This document shows positions 42,201 through 55,150 of a stretch of 64,000 bases of DNA, piece by piece. The DNA lies in NCBI RefSeq assembly GCF_002443255.2, contig NW_019211454.1, positions 3,692,352-3,756,351 of the forward strand. The letters run 5' to 3'. A program made the translations under genes and the position numbers. Position 1 is the first letter of the stretch. Each line of letters opens with the position of its first letter. The notes under the pieces were generated by a model that made no database searches, was not told the DNA's origin, and saw only the letters and a list, made by a program, of their open reading frames with translations. Origin of the DNA: Varroa destructor (taxonomy: Eukaryota > Arthropoda > Arachnida > Mesostigmata > Varroidae).

Positions 42201-42652
42201 CAGGAAGGGAACGTGGTAAAACAAAGAGAAGAGTGCAGGAAAAGCTAATGTTTTGCATAGATTGAAGCAGACAATAATAGGTCGATCAAATTTGTCGATG
42301 TTGACATAAGTGGCGACGAAGCCGATGAAAATAATTGTGCTATGATACCGCATAATGGCGCCTTTAGAACAGCTTACCATGAGTTCCTGCAATTGGCTTT
42401 CCCTCACTAGTTCGCAGGTTACATGAAGAAGAACAGGCCATGCTACAAAAAGCACGTAATTAAAAACTAGGCACGTTCATTGGGCCGTTATCAGCGGGAG
42501 CTACACCGACTGAAGCACAAGTAGATGTCAATCCACGTGCTGAAATAGGCTTCATCCCGATCCAGTAAAACGCAAGCATGGTTTTGGTGAACGCACTATT
42601 TTTTTTTTATCATCATAAATGTAATTTTAAGCACTGCATCGTAATTGATTTG

Positions 42653-42674
42653 AACAACAACAACAACAACAACA
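42653..42674. repeat. (CAA)n microsatellite
   Basis: Seven tandem AAC/CAA units followed by an A-rich run. Confidence 0.95.
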
Positions 42675-43929
42675 AAAACCTCTGCCTAACAAACATGAAC
42701 CGCTCATGAAAACGTTCTCTGGAACCCAAGCAAAGTGTCTTGTGTAGCGAGTAAGTACGCTTATAAAAAAAAACTTACACCTTGCACCTCGTACACAGTC
42801 CTGTGCAATACCTGAATAAATTTCATTTTCAAATAGGTTTTTTCTTGGTCCAGGATCGAAGCTTCTAGAAGTACTTTTATGCCGGGAAGTTTAGCTGAAG
42901 GGATCCTATTAGCAGCAGAGTCGGTAATATCTCCAGTAACGTTGGATTGCAGTGCCTTCTAATAATCATTAGCTTTGAGAGCAGCTATTCAGATGAACTA
43001 TGCCGAGTGGAAAAAGATGAACTAAGGATGTATTCCGAGACTATAGGTCCGCTTTTGCGGCCGTACAGCTGCCATCAGATACGTTTTCATAGTTATGCCA
43101 AGTTTTGAACTGTGGTAGATTGCCTGCTCTGCATTATTGTATTTAATTAAAATCACTAATTTCCGTATGTTTGTACCTAGAAGGTCAATTTTTTAACGAT
43201 TGAAAATACGATATTATTAACTGTTCGACAAAGCTTAGATTCTACGCTTTCGTTGGTACACAGAATATAATGTTTATTAAAGCATAGAAAAACTTCGCCG
43301 GTAAATAACTTGACGGTATGAAAATTAATGCCCATATTTTGGTTACAAGTTTTCTTTGTCGAAAATGAATTCCCTTTTCAGACGTGGAGTGGAAGTGAGC
43401 GGTGATCCCGGCCATCAACCGTCTGCTGTTATAAATGCCAGCGGTGGCAAAACGGAGACCATTGTGTCGTTGTTACCGCTTTACTCCTTAATAGAATTGT
43501 AATTTAACATCGTTTAATGTTGCATTTATTCAATAGTAATATAATAAAAGTTCTATCATTCGAACTTGATTTGTTTTTGAGGTATCGTACTTCAAAGCGG
43601 CCAATTCATTGGATTGGTTAATCAGTAAATAGTTTCAATAATCTATGAAGCTCGTCTTTTGCAAATTTCAGGGCGCGGCATCATCTGGGTTACTAATTCA
43701 TATCTATCTGAGTACGGTGATATGGCAACCATGAACATTCAACCATTGCTGACTAAAATTTCAGCGTTGGCAAATGATTGTTATGGCGAATGGGTACCAT
43801 GGGTCCTGTTGATGAAATCCTAGACTTTTTAGTGGCCTTAAGTCTTCGATATTTTCTTCGGACAGGTGATTTCGAAGGTTTGCTCACATAGTAAAAATAA
43901 CGTTAAGAAAGAAAACACGCATAATTGAG

Positions 43930-43949
43930 TTTTTTTTTTTTTTTTTTCT
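43930..43949. repeat. Poly(T) tract
   Basis: About 20 T with a single C near the end. On the minus strand it lies inside a 91-codon chance frame, where it reads as poly-Lys. It could be the A-tail scar of an old retroposon, but no body or target duplication is recognised. Confidence 0.8.
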
Positions 43950-45787
43950 TTTCATTTGATTTGAAATTTTCCCTGCTCTTTCTCTAAACTGTTCTGCATC
44001 TGGCGCGTCGTTCTTCTTTTGACTCGGCTGGGTGTTACCGGCTTGACAAAAGATCAAACCTAATAATGACTTTTTCACCACTAAGAAACACGCGGCTGAA
44101 TAATGTTTTACAAATACTGATTTCAGCGCCATAGAATTAGAGACTTCGATTTCTGCCACAGGACACGATTCTTGCGACCACTTATGACAAACTACAGACT
44201 CTGCTGTATGTCAATCATCTTAACGGTTTCCTGCAAGAGTACTCGATAACTATTGCCTATTTTCAGCTACCTTCACGCACCAAGTACTAGCTTAAAATAG
44301 GAAGGTGTATCTTACACGAATTTGGCATAGATACCCTTTTTGGTTGCTTGAATAAACTCGAGCGAATAAAACAGCTTTCACGACGACTGTCAATGTGGAA
44401 AAGTTAAATTGGGACAATATTCCAGATGGGCAGTGCAGACGATTTGGAAGTGTCTAAAGGGATTGCTTCGCACAGGCCTCGTTCTGCTTGATTGTTACCA
44501 GGCGACGAAGGCCTCGGCAGACGGGAATAACTACCGAAGGCTACTGCAGCTAAGAATCCCGAGCCCTTTAAATATAGCAAAACGATGAGTGTACGCCGAG
44601 ATTCAAATCGTTAAAACGAGACATATTTTCACCCGTTAGTACGACAGGTTTTTCTTTGTTTTTTGTTTGTCTTTTACCAATTAGAATCTGAACATTCTGT
44701 AGCCTTCAAATCTGTTTTTTTTTCTCTCATGACAATAACGTACGAAGACTTAGAGATCATTAGATGATGCAACGTTATTTTCTCCCATGACGACAATACA
44801 TCTTACGCTAATTAGCGGTCTATTGTATATCTACGACCCTCAAACGTATATACGTTTCGTTGTTTCAGCATCATCTTTGCCTGCAAACTTATGCTATTAA
44901 ACGTCTACATTAGATGTTAGGTCTATGCCCCCGTGAAAGGTTCTCCCTCACTTTCTCACTGTTAATCCACCTGTGTATACCACTGAGTAGGGTATTGTTT
45001 CGCGTAAAAAATTATTATAAAATATTGTGTGATAAGTGAAAGGCGTGCAAAGTTGATTCATTAAAAATAGATAAGCTGGAGAATGGAACTCGTCTCGGTT
45101 GACCCCGTGAGACCGTTAAGGGTCACCTGAAGGTGGTTCAGAAGGAAGAAGGCCGACAAACAGGTCATGAATAGTCCAAGCGGACGCTTGATTACTGTTA
45201 GACATCTTGAATTTAGTCAACAGTTCGAAGCGTGAGTACACCATTAACTGAATGAAAAGCACGGCTTTCCGTTGCCCCCGAGTAGCGTGCTTGACACTGA
45301 GAGATCCGCAGCTACAGTCACAAATTTCTATATAGATTTGCGTTTTTATGTTGATATAAACGCTGAGACGCGGATAGGCAGCTGCATAAAATAGGCCTCA
45401 GCTAAAAGTTACATCGGATCTCCATTTAGAGAATACACTGACTTGGGGATAGAATGAGTTTTGCATGCTGGAAAATATCTGGTAAACGAAAACGGTTGAC
45501 AGCGATCTGTATACAAGATGAAAATGGTCATCGACGTAATACGTTTTTATTTTCTAGTATAATCTGTGTAACATTATGTTTTTATTGGTTTAAAAAACGG
45601 ACAGTGTATCCTATTCATGGATTGTCCTGCATGTGACACGTAAGCACTGTAAAACTTATCTGAATGAAAAATATTAATAGATTTAATGTTTTATAGGTAG
45701 TAACATATAGTTTTGGTTTTTTGTTTGATGAAATGCTATATTAAGCACGGTTGTAGAAGGAATAACAACAAGCGTATTAAAACATTG

Positions 45788-45951
45788 CAGCTGCCTAACT
45801 CTTTTTTTTTTTTTTTTTTTTTATTTATTTAGAGCTTACATTTGAAGTAGTACAGGTTCAATAGGAGATGCCCCAGTCATCCACATAATAATAGACGGTT
45901 CATCGATCGAATTTGCTTTGTACAGTGAAGATTTTCATAGTTAGGCAGCTG
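45788..45951. repeat. 164-bp unit bounded by perfect 13-bp inverted repeats
   Basis: CAGCTGCCTAACT (45788-45800) and its exact reverse complement AGTTAGGCAGCTG (45939-45951) bracket about 138 bases, starting with a 21-base poly(T) run followed by ATTTATTTAG. On the minus strand this reads AAATAAATA then poly(A). It could be a short non-autonomous element with terminal repeats or a coincidental inverted repeat next to a retroposed tail. No target duplication is evident. Confidence 0.35.
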
Positions 45952-46160
45952 TGGCTTCCTGGACTCTACTAATAAGTAAACAATTAGATTTTTATTGATC
46001 ATCTTGGATACGTAGTATTAGTATTGCGTACGGTCGCTTCGAAATAGACGGAGTGGACAGACTTTATTTCTCGTACTGTCGCTCGTCGCCCCCGGCTAAC
46101 GCTCTGAGCCTACTTTCTCTTTGGCGTATTCGTATATTGGACTCGTTTCTGATGAGCGTC

Positions 46161-46184
46161 AATGAATGAATGAATGAATGAATC
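46161..46184. repeat. (GAAT)n microsatellite
   Basis: Five to six tandem AATG/GAAT units ending in CGATC. Confidence 0.95.
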
Positions 46185-47578
46185 GATCTGAATTGAACGT
46201 AACACTTCACCGTTTCGTAAACACGTCTGTTTTGAACGACGCATGCCTCCTATAATTATCTGTATACCTCAGCTGGAGTTGAGCTTACGCAGTATCGTAG
46301 AGCATTCGGCCTTTTCTGTGTTACAGTGCGCTGTAAGTCGTCAATGTATATAAGGAGGGACAATGTATATAAGATACCTTATTTAAACATACTACTGTGA
46401 ATGATATATTGATGTAACTATAAAATTAGACGACGGACGACAGAGTTGGATTTGGGTATGGCAATGGGTGTAAGGGTGTGTACTACGGTGCCGGCCGAAA
46501 AACGATATCGTAATCCCGTCTCAAGGTTCGTATACATCAACGAGCACATAACTAAATTGAACGCGAAAGAAACAAGGTAGTATTTTTCAAAGGACCAAGA
46601 ATCAAATATTATTGATTATGCTAAGAAAACATAGCATTTAGAACGTTAGCCATGTGATACCCGATTTGCATTAAGTATACTTGAATGTAAACGTATGTTT
46701 TTCCCTTGGATATGATATGTGTCCTATATCTATTAAGGTTTCAGGAACAAGGCACGACGCTTCTCTATAATTCCTGACCGCTCGACATCGTTAGTACTTC
46801 CAATCAGACAACGTGGCAAGTATACAGACCTGCACATCGCGGACGCACTTTTCGTGTGCTTCGTGTGCTGTAAAATATTTTAAATAGTAAAACGATTAGT
46901 CACAAAGTGGTTATTAGTATAACGCATTTGTCTTAGATGAAAAATAATTGTAATGCAAAATGAACCTTAAAATTAGAAAAACCAAAAACAAGCTATACCT
47001 ATATTAATGTACAGCGCTTATCTCCGATACAATATTGTATGGCAAAAAAACCTGCCGCTAGAGTAATTCGCAGACCAATGATATCGTGTACGGGCAATCT
47101 GTGCTCCATCAATTGATTCACTATGACCCTCAATGTTAGTCCATTACGTTGCTCAGTTCGAAAAAGATCGTTCGTGCCTTTGGCAAAATCAAAGCCGATT
47201 CAAGATGTTTTGTCTAGGACTACGGGCGCTCCTTAGAGAGTAGCAACGCTACCTATTGTCATAAGTTCACAATCTAGGACCTGTTGGTCCACATTATGAA
47301 AAGTTGACTTCGCTACGCAGTTCCGTTGACCTCACGCTTTGATTTGCACGATATCCCTCAATTCATATGAACTTCTATGAATAAGTGAATATTATAAACG
47401 TATTTGACGACAGTAAGATTTGCGTGAATCAGCAGGCAGACATAGGGATTATGAGGCGAGTCTCTGTTGATCCGCCGGCAACAGCTCCGCTGAAAGCGAA
47501 CAAGATCAAAATAGAAAAGAAAGTTTTATTATTACCCCATCACACTACCTGATTACAATGTAACATGGATTATTATTG

Positions 47579-47603
47579 GTTTGTTTGTTTGTTTGTTTGT
47601 TTG
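47579..47603. repeat. (TTTG)n microsatellite
   Basis: About six tandem TTTG units. Confidence 0.95.
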
Positions 47604-48943
47604 AACTCTGTGATCGGCAACGAATTAACAAAATCTGTGAACGTAAATTAATAAAGGAAACCATAACGGCACAGGGTGGTACTATTCTTGATCGTAAATG
47701 CGACGACGTCTGGACGAATGAGAGGTGTCTAATTCGAAAAAAGGTCAATTTTTTAGTTATTTGTTTAATGATATGGGACAAAGAAAAAGTGGCCAGCCCT
47801 ACGAGTGTCGACTTAGGTAGGAACTAGTTCTTACTACGTATAGGGGCAGCCTTGTAATATCTCTATGTATTTGGATAGCGATTAGACGCTGTTTTTGCTC
47901 TGATAGCAGACGAATTTTCGCAACGCGTACGTTTTCATCTTGCCTTATAACTCAAGTAACGTAAGTATATAACGTCAAATAACTGGCAATAGCTTTGAAT
48001 AGAGAGATACAGGTTATTGTATGAGAGGCAGATTGCGATCGGAATAATGTTTCATTTATTACTGATTCATTAGCATTTTTTAATAGGTAAATTATCAAAA
48101 TATTGATCATGTCTTATTCATTAGATTAGTACTATCGTTTCAATGTATACGATTCGATGAAATTATTATTCAAATGCCCATTTAGTACAAAAAGGCGTTT
48201 AAATTAGTGCGCGGGTTGTTTCTACTTTCAGATGCGCATGTAACAGCGTATCGAAACGGTACGAAGTTCATTGACATACAGATATATTCATAAAAAAAAA
48301 ATTTATCATTGTTATTAACTTTAATTTAATTAAAAAAGCTCGGAACTTTTGCACGATGCTCTTCCGTACTCTTCCATTTAAGGGATTTGCAGTTAAATAA
48401 TCGGTATAACAGTTGTCGTGTCCTTTGAAACTGAGACGTTGTTGGATAGATCCGTATTGACTAAAATGATATGCTACACGCTGAATTAAGTAGATGTTCA
48501 CGTCTAGATTGAGAACGTCTAAAAAAAAAACCATACGTCATTGCCTCCGATCGCTCGCACACAATAGACACCTAACGGTATCACCAGGATAAGTTTGAAA
48601 TCTGTTACGTTACCGTGCAGTTACCCCTTACGTGACGTTCACTGTAGAGAAAACACGCGTACTAGTTTATCGATCGATCTTTTGGATAAAATTCCAAGGA
48701 ATTACGAGGAAGTTTCGACAATGTGCCGAGCCATGATTCTGCCTCTGATCGGTACGAGATTTATTATAGATATCATTTGCTTACGCTGTCACGTTCTGTT
48801 ACGACACATACGTTGCCATCAACGTAAATTAGCTGCGGTGTTCATTCACGTAATGATCATGTGCGACGGTGACCCGGTATTTATGTATGTATATGTCTGT
48901 GCACCCACTAGCGTACATAGGAAGTAACATACTATAACGTAAT

Positions 48944-48968
48944 CTATATATATATATATATATATATA
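48944..48968. repeat. (TA)n microsatellite
   Basis: About 12 uninterrupted TA units ending in CAACAC. Confidence 0.95.
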
Positions 48969-51541
48969 CAACACTCTCTGACTTAAATTCAGGTACTTCA
49001 TCATGCCGATATACATATAAAACTTTCCAACACAAACTTACGGTGGATAGTATGTTTACCGCAGAAACTCAGAATGCTTTGTGGCTCTTCAAGGCTCTAC
49101 ATGCTAATTTTTACGTCGGTTGCTATTATCGACACAAATCTACTAGATAAAAAAAGATTTTACCAAAGGCAAGAATCGTTACCACACCAACGCCACGTTT
49201 CATCTATATCTACGCGGGCGAGTATGAAACGCTGCGTTCGCCTCCATAACGCAAAGTCGATGAGATCTTCGTAAAACAAATAACGATGTGTTATAGTTAA
49301 AGCAACCAAATTTTATGTGTTAACTGTGCCCTATGTAACTATAAATTTATGAATTCGAATTAAGACAGATTCTTTTTTTCTACCATCCTCATAGTTATCG
49401 GTTCTCGTTATTTTCACAAGAAGAATTGAAGAGCTTCGATTAGAACAGCTCTTACCATGACCCCACAGTTAACAATACGCTAAGAGGAAAATTTATATCA
49501 ATATTAGTATGCTAATACAAATAATAGTGCTGCTACAACGTTTCCCGTAGTAAACAGCTAATAAATTTCTCATAATTAGAGTTGCTTTTATGCTCTACAA
49601 CTAATCAACATTGTACGAGAGTTTTACTGAATTTCATTGTTGCTAACAGCAATAGTTTGAGCAACGGGGGAAAACTCTCCAGCTCACTCCTATGACTTTC
49701 GTATTTGCAGTTCGTTAGAGCACCATCAGCCACCGTATACGTGACCGCATCATTTAGCTGAGCGATATTTATCGGCACAAACAAGACTCGTCTTCCCAAG
49801 GAACACATCAAGCAAAACTGAAAATGACCAAGTACCATATCTCTTGGAGCAACGCAGAGCGTGAAAATTGAGTCGCAACATTCCCTCTAACGTCTTCTAG
49901 CGAAATGTTGACGTGTTCACAAACAAAATTCAGGAGGGCAATTCGGTGAAACGTAAATCGAGCGTAAATGGGTAGAAATAATGTTCTGCCCGCATGACAC
50001 TAGTGCAACCACCGATACTTTCCAGATCTGTCAAAATAAAGTCTCTTTTCAAACCAACCGTTCACATTGTAGGGTGCCTTTGAACATCTTGAGTTCCTTC
50101 ATAAAACAAAACAATATTGCTAATGGGCAAATGATACAATGATTTCTCTTTGCCCCGCAACACGAATAGGTAGATATTTGTTTCGAACAGGATATTAGGA
50201 GACGATCTGCCACGTGTGCGAGCCATTGCTATGAACAGTTATTGCGTATTTGCTTATCAGGAACTACTTACAGCATGTGCTAGCTAGTACATCGAAGTGA
50301 CGAGCGTGCCCTGGGGCTTCCGCGGCCTACTCTTAGGAAGATGACGAATATTGCAATATGTTGAACAGATCTAGGTTTATACAAGCAGTACAATACCAAT
50401 CTAATAAGCATACTTGTTTTATTGTTCTTTTGGTCGCGTATCAATAGGGCGGTTCGTGGGCACCTATGCGCGTTAATTTTACCAACGCTATAAGAACAAC
50501 TAAATGGGTGTTTTAAACTCTAGGCTTGATCGTACATATTGCGTTTTGGTTACTGGTTTGCGAAATGATGTAGCCAGTATGCTTGATTATTTGTCACTCA
50601 ATAGAAACATACAACACTGCAACGTTCCTGATTGTGTTGGAGATTCCAATTTTGAAGCAATCCCTAATATCTAGATAACTAATCTCCTCTATTTTCTTGT
50701 GTTGTTTCCTTGTGTTTTGAAAAAAATAATCCCCCTAACCATATTGTTCGAATGAATCCGAATTAGAGAGGCTGCAGTTAAACATGGCCGACTTATTTGT
50801 TCATGCAGACCATTTATTCATTTTGTCAATAAATATATCACTTGAGGAAACAACGACTTTCGTTTTCTTTTGAACAATAGCTCATTACAATGGTAAGATG
50901 ACGGATCGGTTAAGGAGGGGAGGGGGGTCTTCTGCCTAGGCCGTTTCTGTGCTGTTCATATCAGATATGCTCCTCTGTTTTATTGCGAGAGATGTTATAG
51001 TATATTGAAAACTTCTACAATTTGAGCGAAAGTAAATGAGGTATCGCTCACAATCCAACACCCAAGCAATTAGGAAGACGTTCAGTTAGCTCATTACAGA
51101 TAAGTACGTGGCAGTAATGCAGTCCATTTGCCAATAACAGATTTCCAGAGAGACCTTTTGATGGCTAACTCTTGACTAACTTTTTCCCTTCAAGCTTAAC
51201 GGCGTTATTAGCCGTGCTTCGATTTTGGTTAGCGTTCGTTCACTTGTTTATAGTAGCCTCTTATAAGAAGATGCACCGTACGGTGTATGTTATGGGTGGA
51301 AGATTTTCGAAATTAGTTTGTGAAAAAAAAAATATAAACGATGTGTGGCATCCGTAAAAACGTCAGATATAGGGGCATTGGGATACCTAATCTCTTGTAT
51401 CCTACTTATGCCTATAAACCAAGTCTCGCAGGAGGATCTTATATTTTCATATTTTTGTGTAGATGTAAATAGGATAGCTTATTTTTTACTTCTTAAACGA
51501 CAGCATAATTTAGCTAGGGAGAAGATATGACCGAGACCCGA

Positions 51542-51570
51542 TCGTTGGCTTCCGGCTACGAAGCCAACGA
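51542..51570. repeat. Perfect 11-bp hairpin with 7-base loop
   Basis: TCGTTGGCTTC and its exact reverse complement GAAGCCAACGA flank the loop CGGCTAC, in an otherwise AT-rich setting. Such a stem could fold in RNA or DNA. No adjacent gene or tail signal indicates a role. Confidence 0.6.
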
Positions 51571-52069
51571 CCGGATCTTAGTTCTTCAGTCGTTGCAGGA
51601 AATTTGACATGATTATTAGTTAACTTAGTACGTCGCTCCACTTAGTTTCTTCATATCGAAAACAATGTACGACGAAACTTTTTATACTAAGAAGACGCCG
51701 TACATTCTGTGCGCCGTTCTTAGAGTTACACGCTTCCTTGCTTGCTAGCATTACGCCACGTTTTGATTTCTAAACACTTCCGAGTACTACTAATAGCCAC
51801 GTTTGTCGCTGCATGCATCGGTGCAAATCGGAAACGGGCCTACATTGACTGTTCGAAATGTTTCTCGTTAATATATTCCAGGGCCGAATCGATCGCAAAG
51901 TGCTAAAGTGCCAATAGCTAAATAGAACCAGTCATCATAGTCACAGCTTCTCTAGGCATTTCTAGCAAGAACAGAAAAAGAGTAATCGACTGCGCGGTTC
52001 CGTAATAGCTATCAATATGGGCTAGTTAGTTTAAAACGTTTTACTACCTGCTCGGCCGACTATTCGCAA

Positions 52070-52071
<2 letters not shown>

Positions 52072-52111
<40 letters not shown>
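52072..52111. repeat. (CAG)n microsatellite, about 13 units
   Basis: Uninterrupted GCA/CAG trinucleotide run. On the plus strand it precedes a 72-codon open frame that has no recognisable domain, so it is not assigned as a coding poly-Ala or poly-Gln tract. Confidence 0.95.
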
Positions 52112-52112
<1 letters not shown>

Positions 52113-53734
52113 CGAAAGATGACTCGTTCATTTAATCGCTTCGATCAATTTTTAATTATCTTCCTGTGCTTTTCTAGAACCTTGCTGAAACCTCATTGGG
52201 GTTCGTTGCATTTCGTACTGCTAAAAGCTGAGGCCATTTTTACATTCGACGAATTCCCTCAAAAATTTCAATCTAATATTATAGCACGTATGATATTAAA
52301 TAAGATTTTACAGCTTAAATTATTATTGCAAAAGTAGATATGCTATTGGATAAAAGAATGGTTATTTGGGTTGGCTTCATCTGCACTTCAGCATCAAGGT
52401 TATTTGAAATTCATATAATAGACCTGGACTGAGCCCTACGCTCATTGACAGCGCCGGACAATGGATAATTGTCAAGACACAAGACATGGTCAAAAATGAG
52501 ATAACATTTTGTTCTTAGCTTTTGGCAGCCAAACTTACTTAACTTTTCAAGCTGTCGCCAATATTTCGTAACCCACGTTTCGATCGCGACATGCAACAGT
52601 ACGTATCCGTATATATTGAACTTGTTTTGCTATAAAAGACCCATAGCAAATAGACAGACCCATATAGTGGCAGCCTGTAGTACCCGTTCAAATGATGACC
52701 CTGTTTATCAGCGTCGTTAATAACAAGTCTTGATGTGGTTACTTGTACGGCATTATAGCATACGTGCCTAAATGTTCGTTAGATATTTGCAGATCATACC
52801 GGTAGATTGTATAAATAGGATTTTCTTCAAATAGCATATTTTTTCCGATAGCGATTGTCAGTGTTACTCACATTGGTCTACTTACTAAGAAACTTCAAAA
52901 TCGGTAATTCTGAAGTTTTCTACAATTTACAATGACAGAACCTAATAACATCGCGTCGATAATGAGCAGTTGAAAGGCCACTTAACTTATTGAATTCCGA
53001 ACCCTGCTTAGATTTCCCAACTAACAGACTAACTTAGAATAGTCTACATTTTTTAAGTTGCTGCGAGCGTATAAACAGTTTGAAACGCTGCTCATTAAGC
53101 CACTTCCGTAAAACAGTCTGTTCTCTTAATTACTAAATACATTCAAAAATCCATCGTAACATCCTTGAACAAAGAGTGCTATTGAAACAATTAATGCTAT
53201 TAAGTTAATGTTTTTATCTTCTTTTTTTGAGAGTTGATTCTTTTTGTGAGTAACATTAGAGTTCAGTCTCCTTTTTTTATATCTTTATTTATAAAAAAAT
53301 AATTTATTATTCAATCATATTTAAGAATATTGTCTTTTTTTTTTCTTTTTTATATATTAGAATATGATTTAAGAGTAATCATAACAAGATTGGTAGTAAC
53401 AATAAAATTAGGTTTATTTTTATGTCATTTTTGTGTACCACTAAATGTGGCAGTCCTCCTTTTTTCAGTGTCCTTCAATTGATTGTTCTAGTTAGCAGAA
53501 AAAAATCCATGTAAGTCGTCATCTAGGAGATACGGACCTTTGCCTTTCTTTTCGTTCCTATAATTATAGCATGACGGTTAATCTATCAAGAATGAGTCAG
53601 CGGAGCGCTATTTCATAAGCTTGTGCCATGTGTCTTCCAAACGAAAAATAGACCGCTGGGTTTTTTTGTGTTTGCACTAGCCGGCCCGTAGTACCAGCTT
53701 TTCGTGTTCCAAATAATGGCGGTATAGTCTATCT

Positions 53735-55150
53735 CATTTCAGCGACCACAAGAGCCTTCACAGGCCAGGATGTTCCGCATTGCGTTTTGCTGGCACACGT
53801 TTTTCTGTGGTGGCTCAGTTTCAAACCTGACGTAACCTTAGTTGCATAGCAGACTTGACGAAATTCTGTGCCTAGCGCATTGCCAGTCGTGCAGTTCCGC
53901 TGTCGACCCAAGTTTCCCTCAGTTCCAGGTCTGCATTATTGATATCCTTCATAAGGCTGCCTTGCATTCATCTTCTTACTGTCCAGTAGACGGACTCTAG
54001 CCACTTGGCGGCGTCTGTGGTTACGTAGTGCAGGTGCCGGTTTCATTTCACTGGCAGCTGAGCTTAATAGATCAAATAATAAAGAGACGGCAATCATAGG
54101 CCTGCGCATATTCTCTCAAGAAACTAATTGTGCTGTTTTCTTCAAAGCGGTCTATCATCGATGTCTTTCCGTATTCCAGGCCGTGGAAAATTACAGTCCT
54201 AAAGAAAACGATGAATTTTATGTTTGCACCAGTTCTAAACCTCGGGGTCCGTAATTTTAATCACTATTGCATCATACAAATATCCTAGCAGTAACTTTCT
54301 TAACATATATACTATATTATCTCAAACCTTTGACATGCTCACAGTGTTTCAACTAATCGGTCAAAGTTTTTTGTTTTCTAGGTAAAGAAGACTATATGAT
54401 AATTTATACAGCTGTAGTTGTGGTATACGAAAAGGTACTTTTATTGCAATCAAGAGCTACCGTGCGCGAATCTGGGCGCTAGAACTTTTCATTTTCGACG
54501 AAGTTCTAGTAATAGACGTTAACGATCAATTATTTAGTATTAAGTCTGCTATATAACGCACTAATTGGACTGATAATATCAAGCAAACTTGTTGTTGCCT
54601 CCCACTTACGTTTTCCGTTGCGTATCATCAGGCTGTACGGTCCAACCATGGTCGTCGCTGTATTCCTCTAGCAGCTCGGCCCTGTTTGCTTTATCATATG
54701 CTTCAGTGTACTTCAAGAAATACTCTTCACCGATGTCTAGCCAATTTTATCATATTAATATCGATACAACAGCAAACTGGTTGCCTCGCTTATTTTTCAT
54801 TTTCTTCCATTGGATCAATACTTCTGCCCCAAAACCCCAGGTGTCTTCGCTATTAATCTGCACAGAGCCTCCTACTCCGAGCTCATTATGATTGCGTATT
54901 TCAAGCTCAACTAATTGCTTTAGAAATTTTCCCTGTACCGTAAATAGCTTAACCTAGTCGACGTTGTAGGCAACATTTTTCCAATTTCGTATGTAGACTA
55001 GAGCAGCACACAGGCAGTTGGAGAAACGTGTGTATATTTCCCTGTATTCCATCAAACCTCTCCTGCCACTGCGATCATGTCTTTGCGCCTATTCGCCCAG
55101 AGACCTTCCATGCGTTATTGCCTCTTACGGCCGTCATATTTAGCTAGCAA
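53735..55150 (-). pseudogene. Decayed non-LTR retrotransposon (LINE) relic, reverse-transcriptase and C-terminal part
   Basis: On the minus strand a coding-like frame with scattered stops runs from about 55150 to 54607. Its last part (54607-54746) contains LLEEYSDDHGWTVQPDDT, which resembles the LINE reverse-transcriptase block usually written LLxxYxxxWGLxVNxxKT. After an AT-rich gap, 54076-54220 reads RTVIFHGLEYGKT, resembling the conserved LLYGxExWT block. Next, 53860-54040 contains DAAKWLESVYWTVRR and, after a stop, SLMKDINNADLELRETW, resembling the tail pattern of RTE/craTA-type elements. Around 53770-53820 comes a basic run with EKRVPAKR. The order and rough spacing fit a LINE ORF2 3' half. 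At least six in-frame stops rule out function. No poly(A) end or target duplication was identified. Seen: interrupted coding-like frames. Inferred: family, from remembered motifs. Confidence 0.5.

Larger units (their letters stand above)
42456..45787. other. No gene seen
   Basis: AT-rich with the (CAA)n and poly(T) tracts. Only short chance frames. Confidence 0.6.
45952..53734. other. No gene seen
   Basis: Contains (GAAT)n, (TTTG)n, (TA)n and (CAG)n repeats, a repeated CAATGTATATAAG near 46343 and 46361, and the 51542 hairpin. The 110-codon frame at 48595-48927 is unrecognised. 53220-53420 is a very AT-rich low-complexity stretch. Confidence 0.6.

Noticed and set aside
41949..42455. 168-codon minus frame as a genuine gene
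   Set aside because: It opens with GTG, not ATG, has no full domain, and a frame this long is about what chance gives in 64 kb. Only the short CNVCQK segment is kept, at low confidence.
43884..44159. 91-codon minus frame with a lysine run
   Set aside because: The lysines come from the poly(T) tract; no domain or coding bias elsewhere in the frame.
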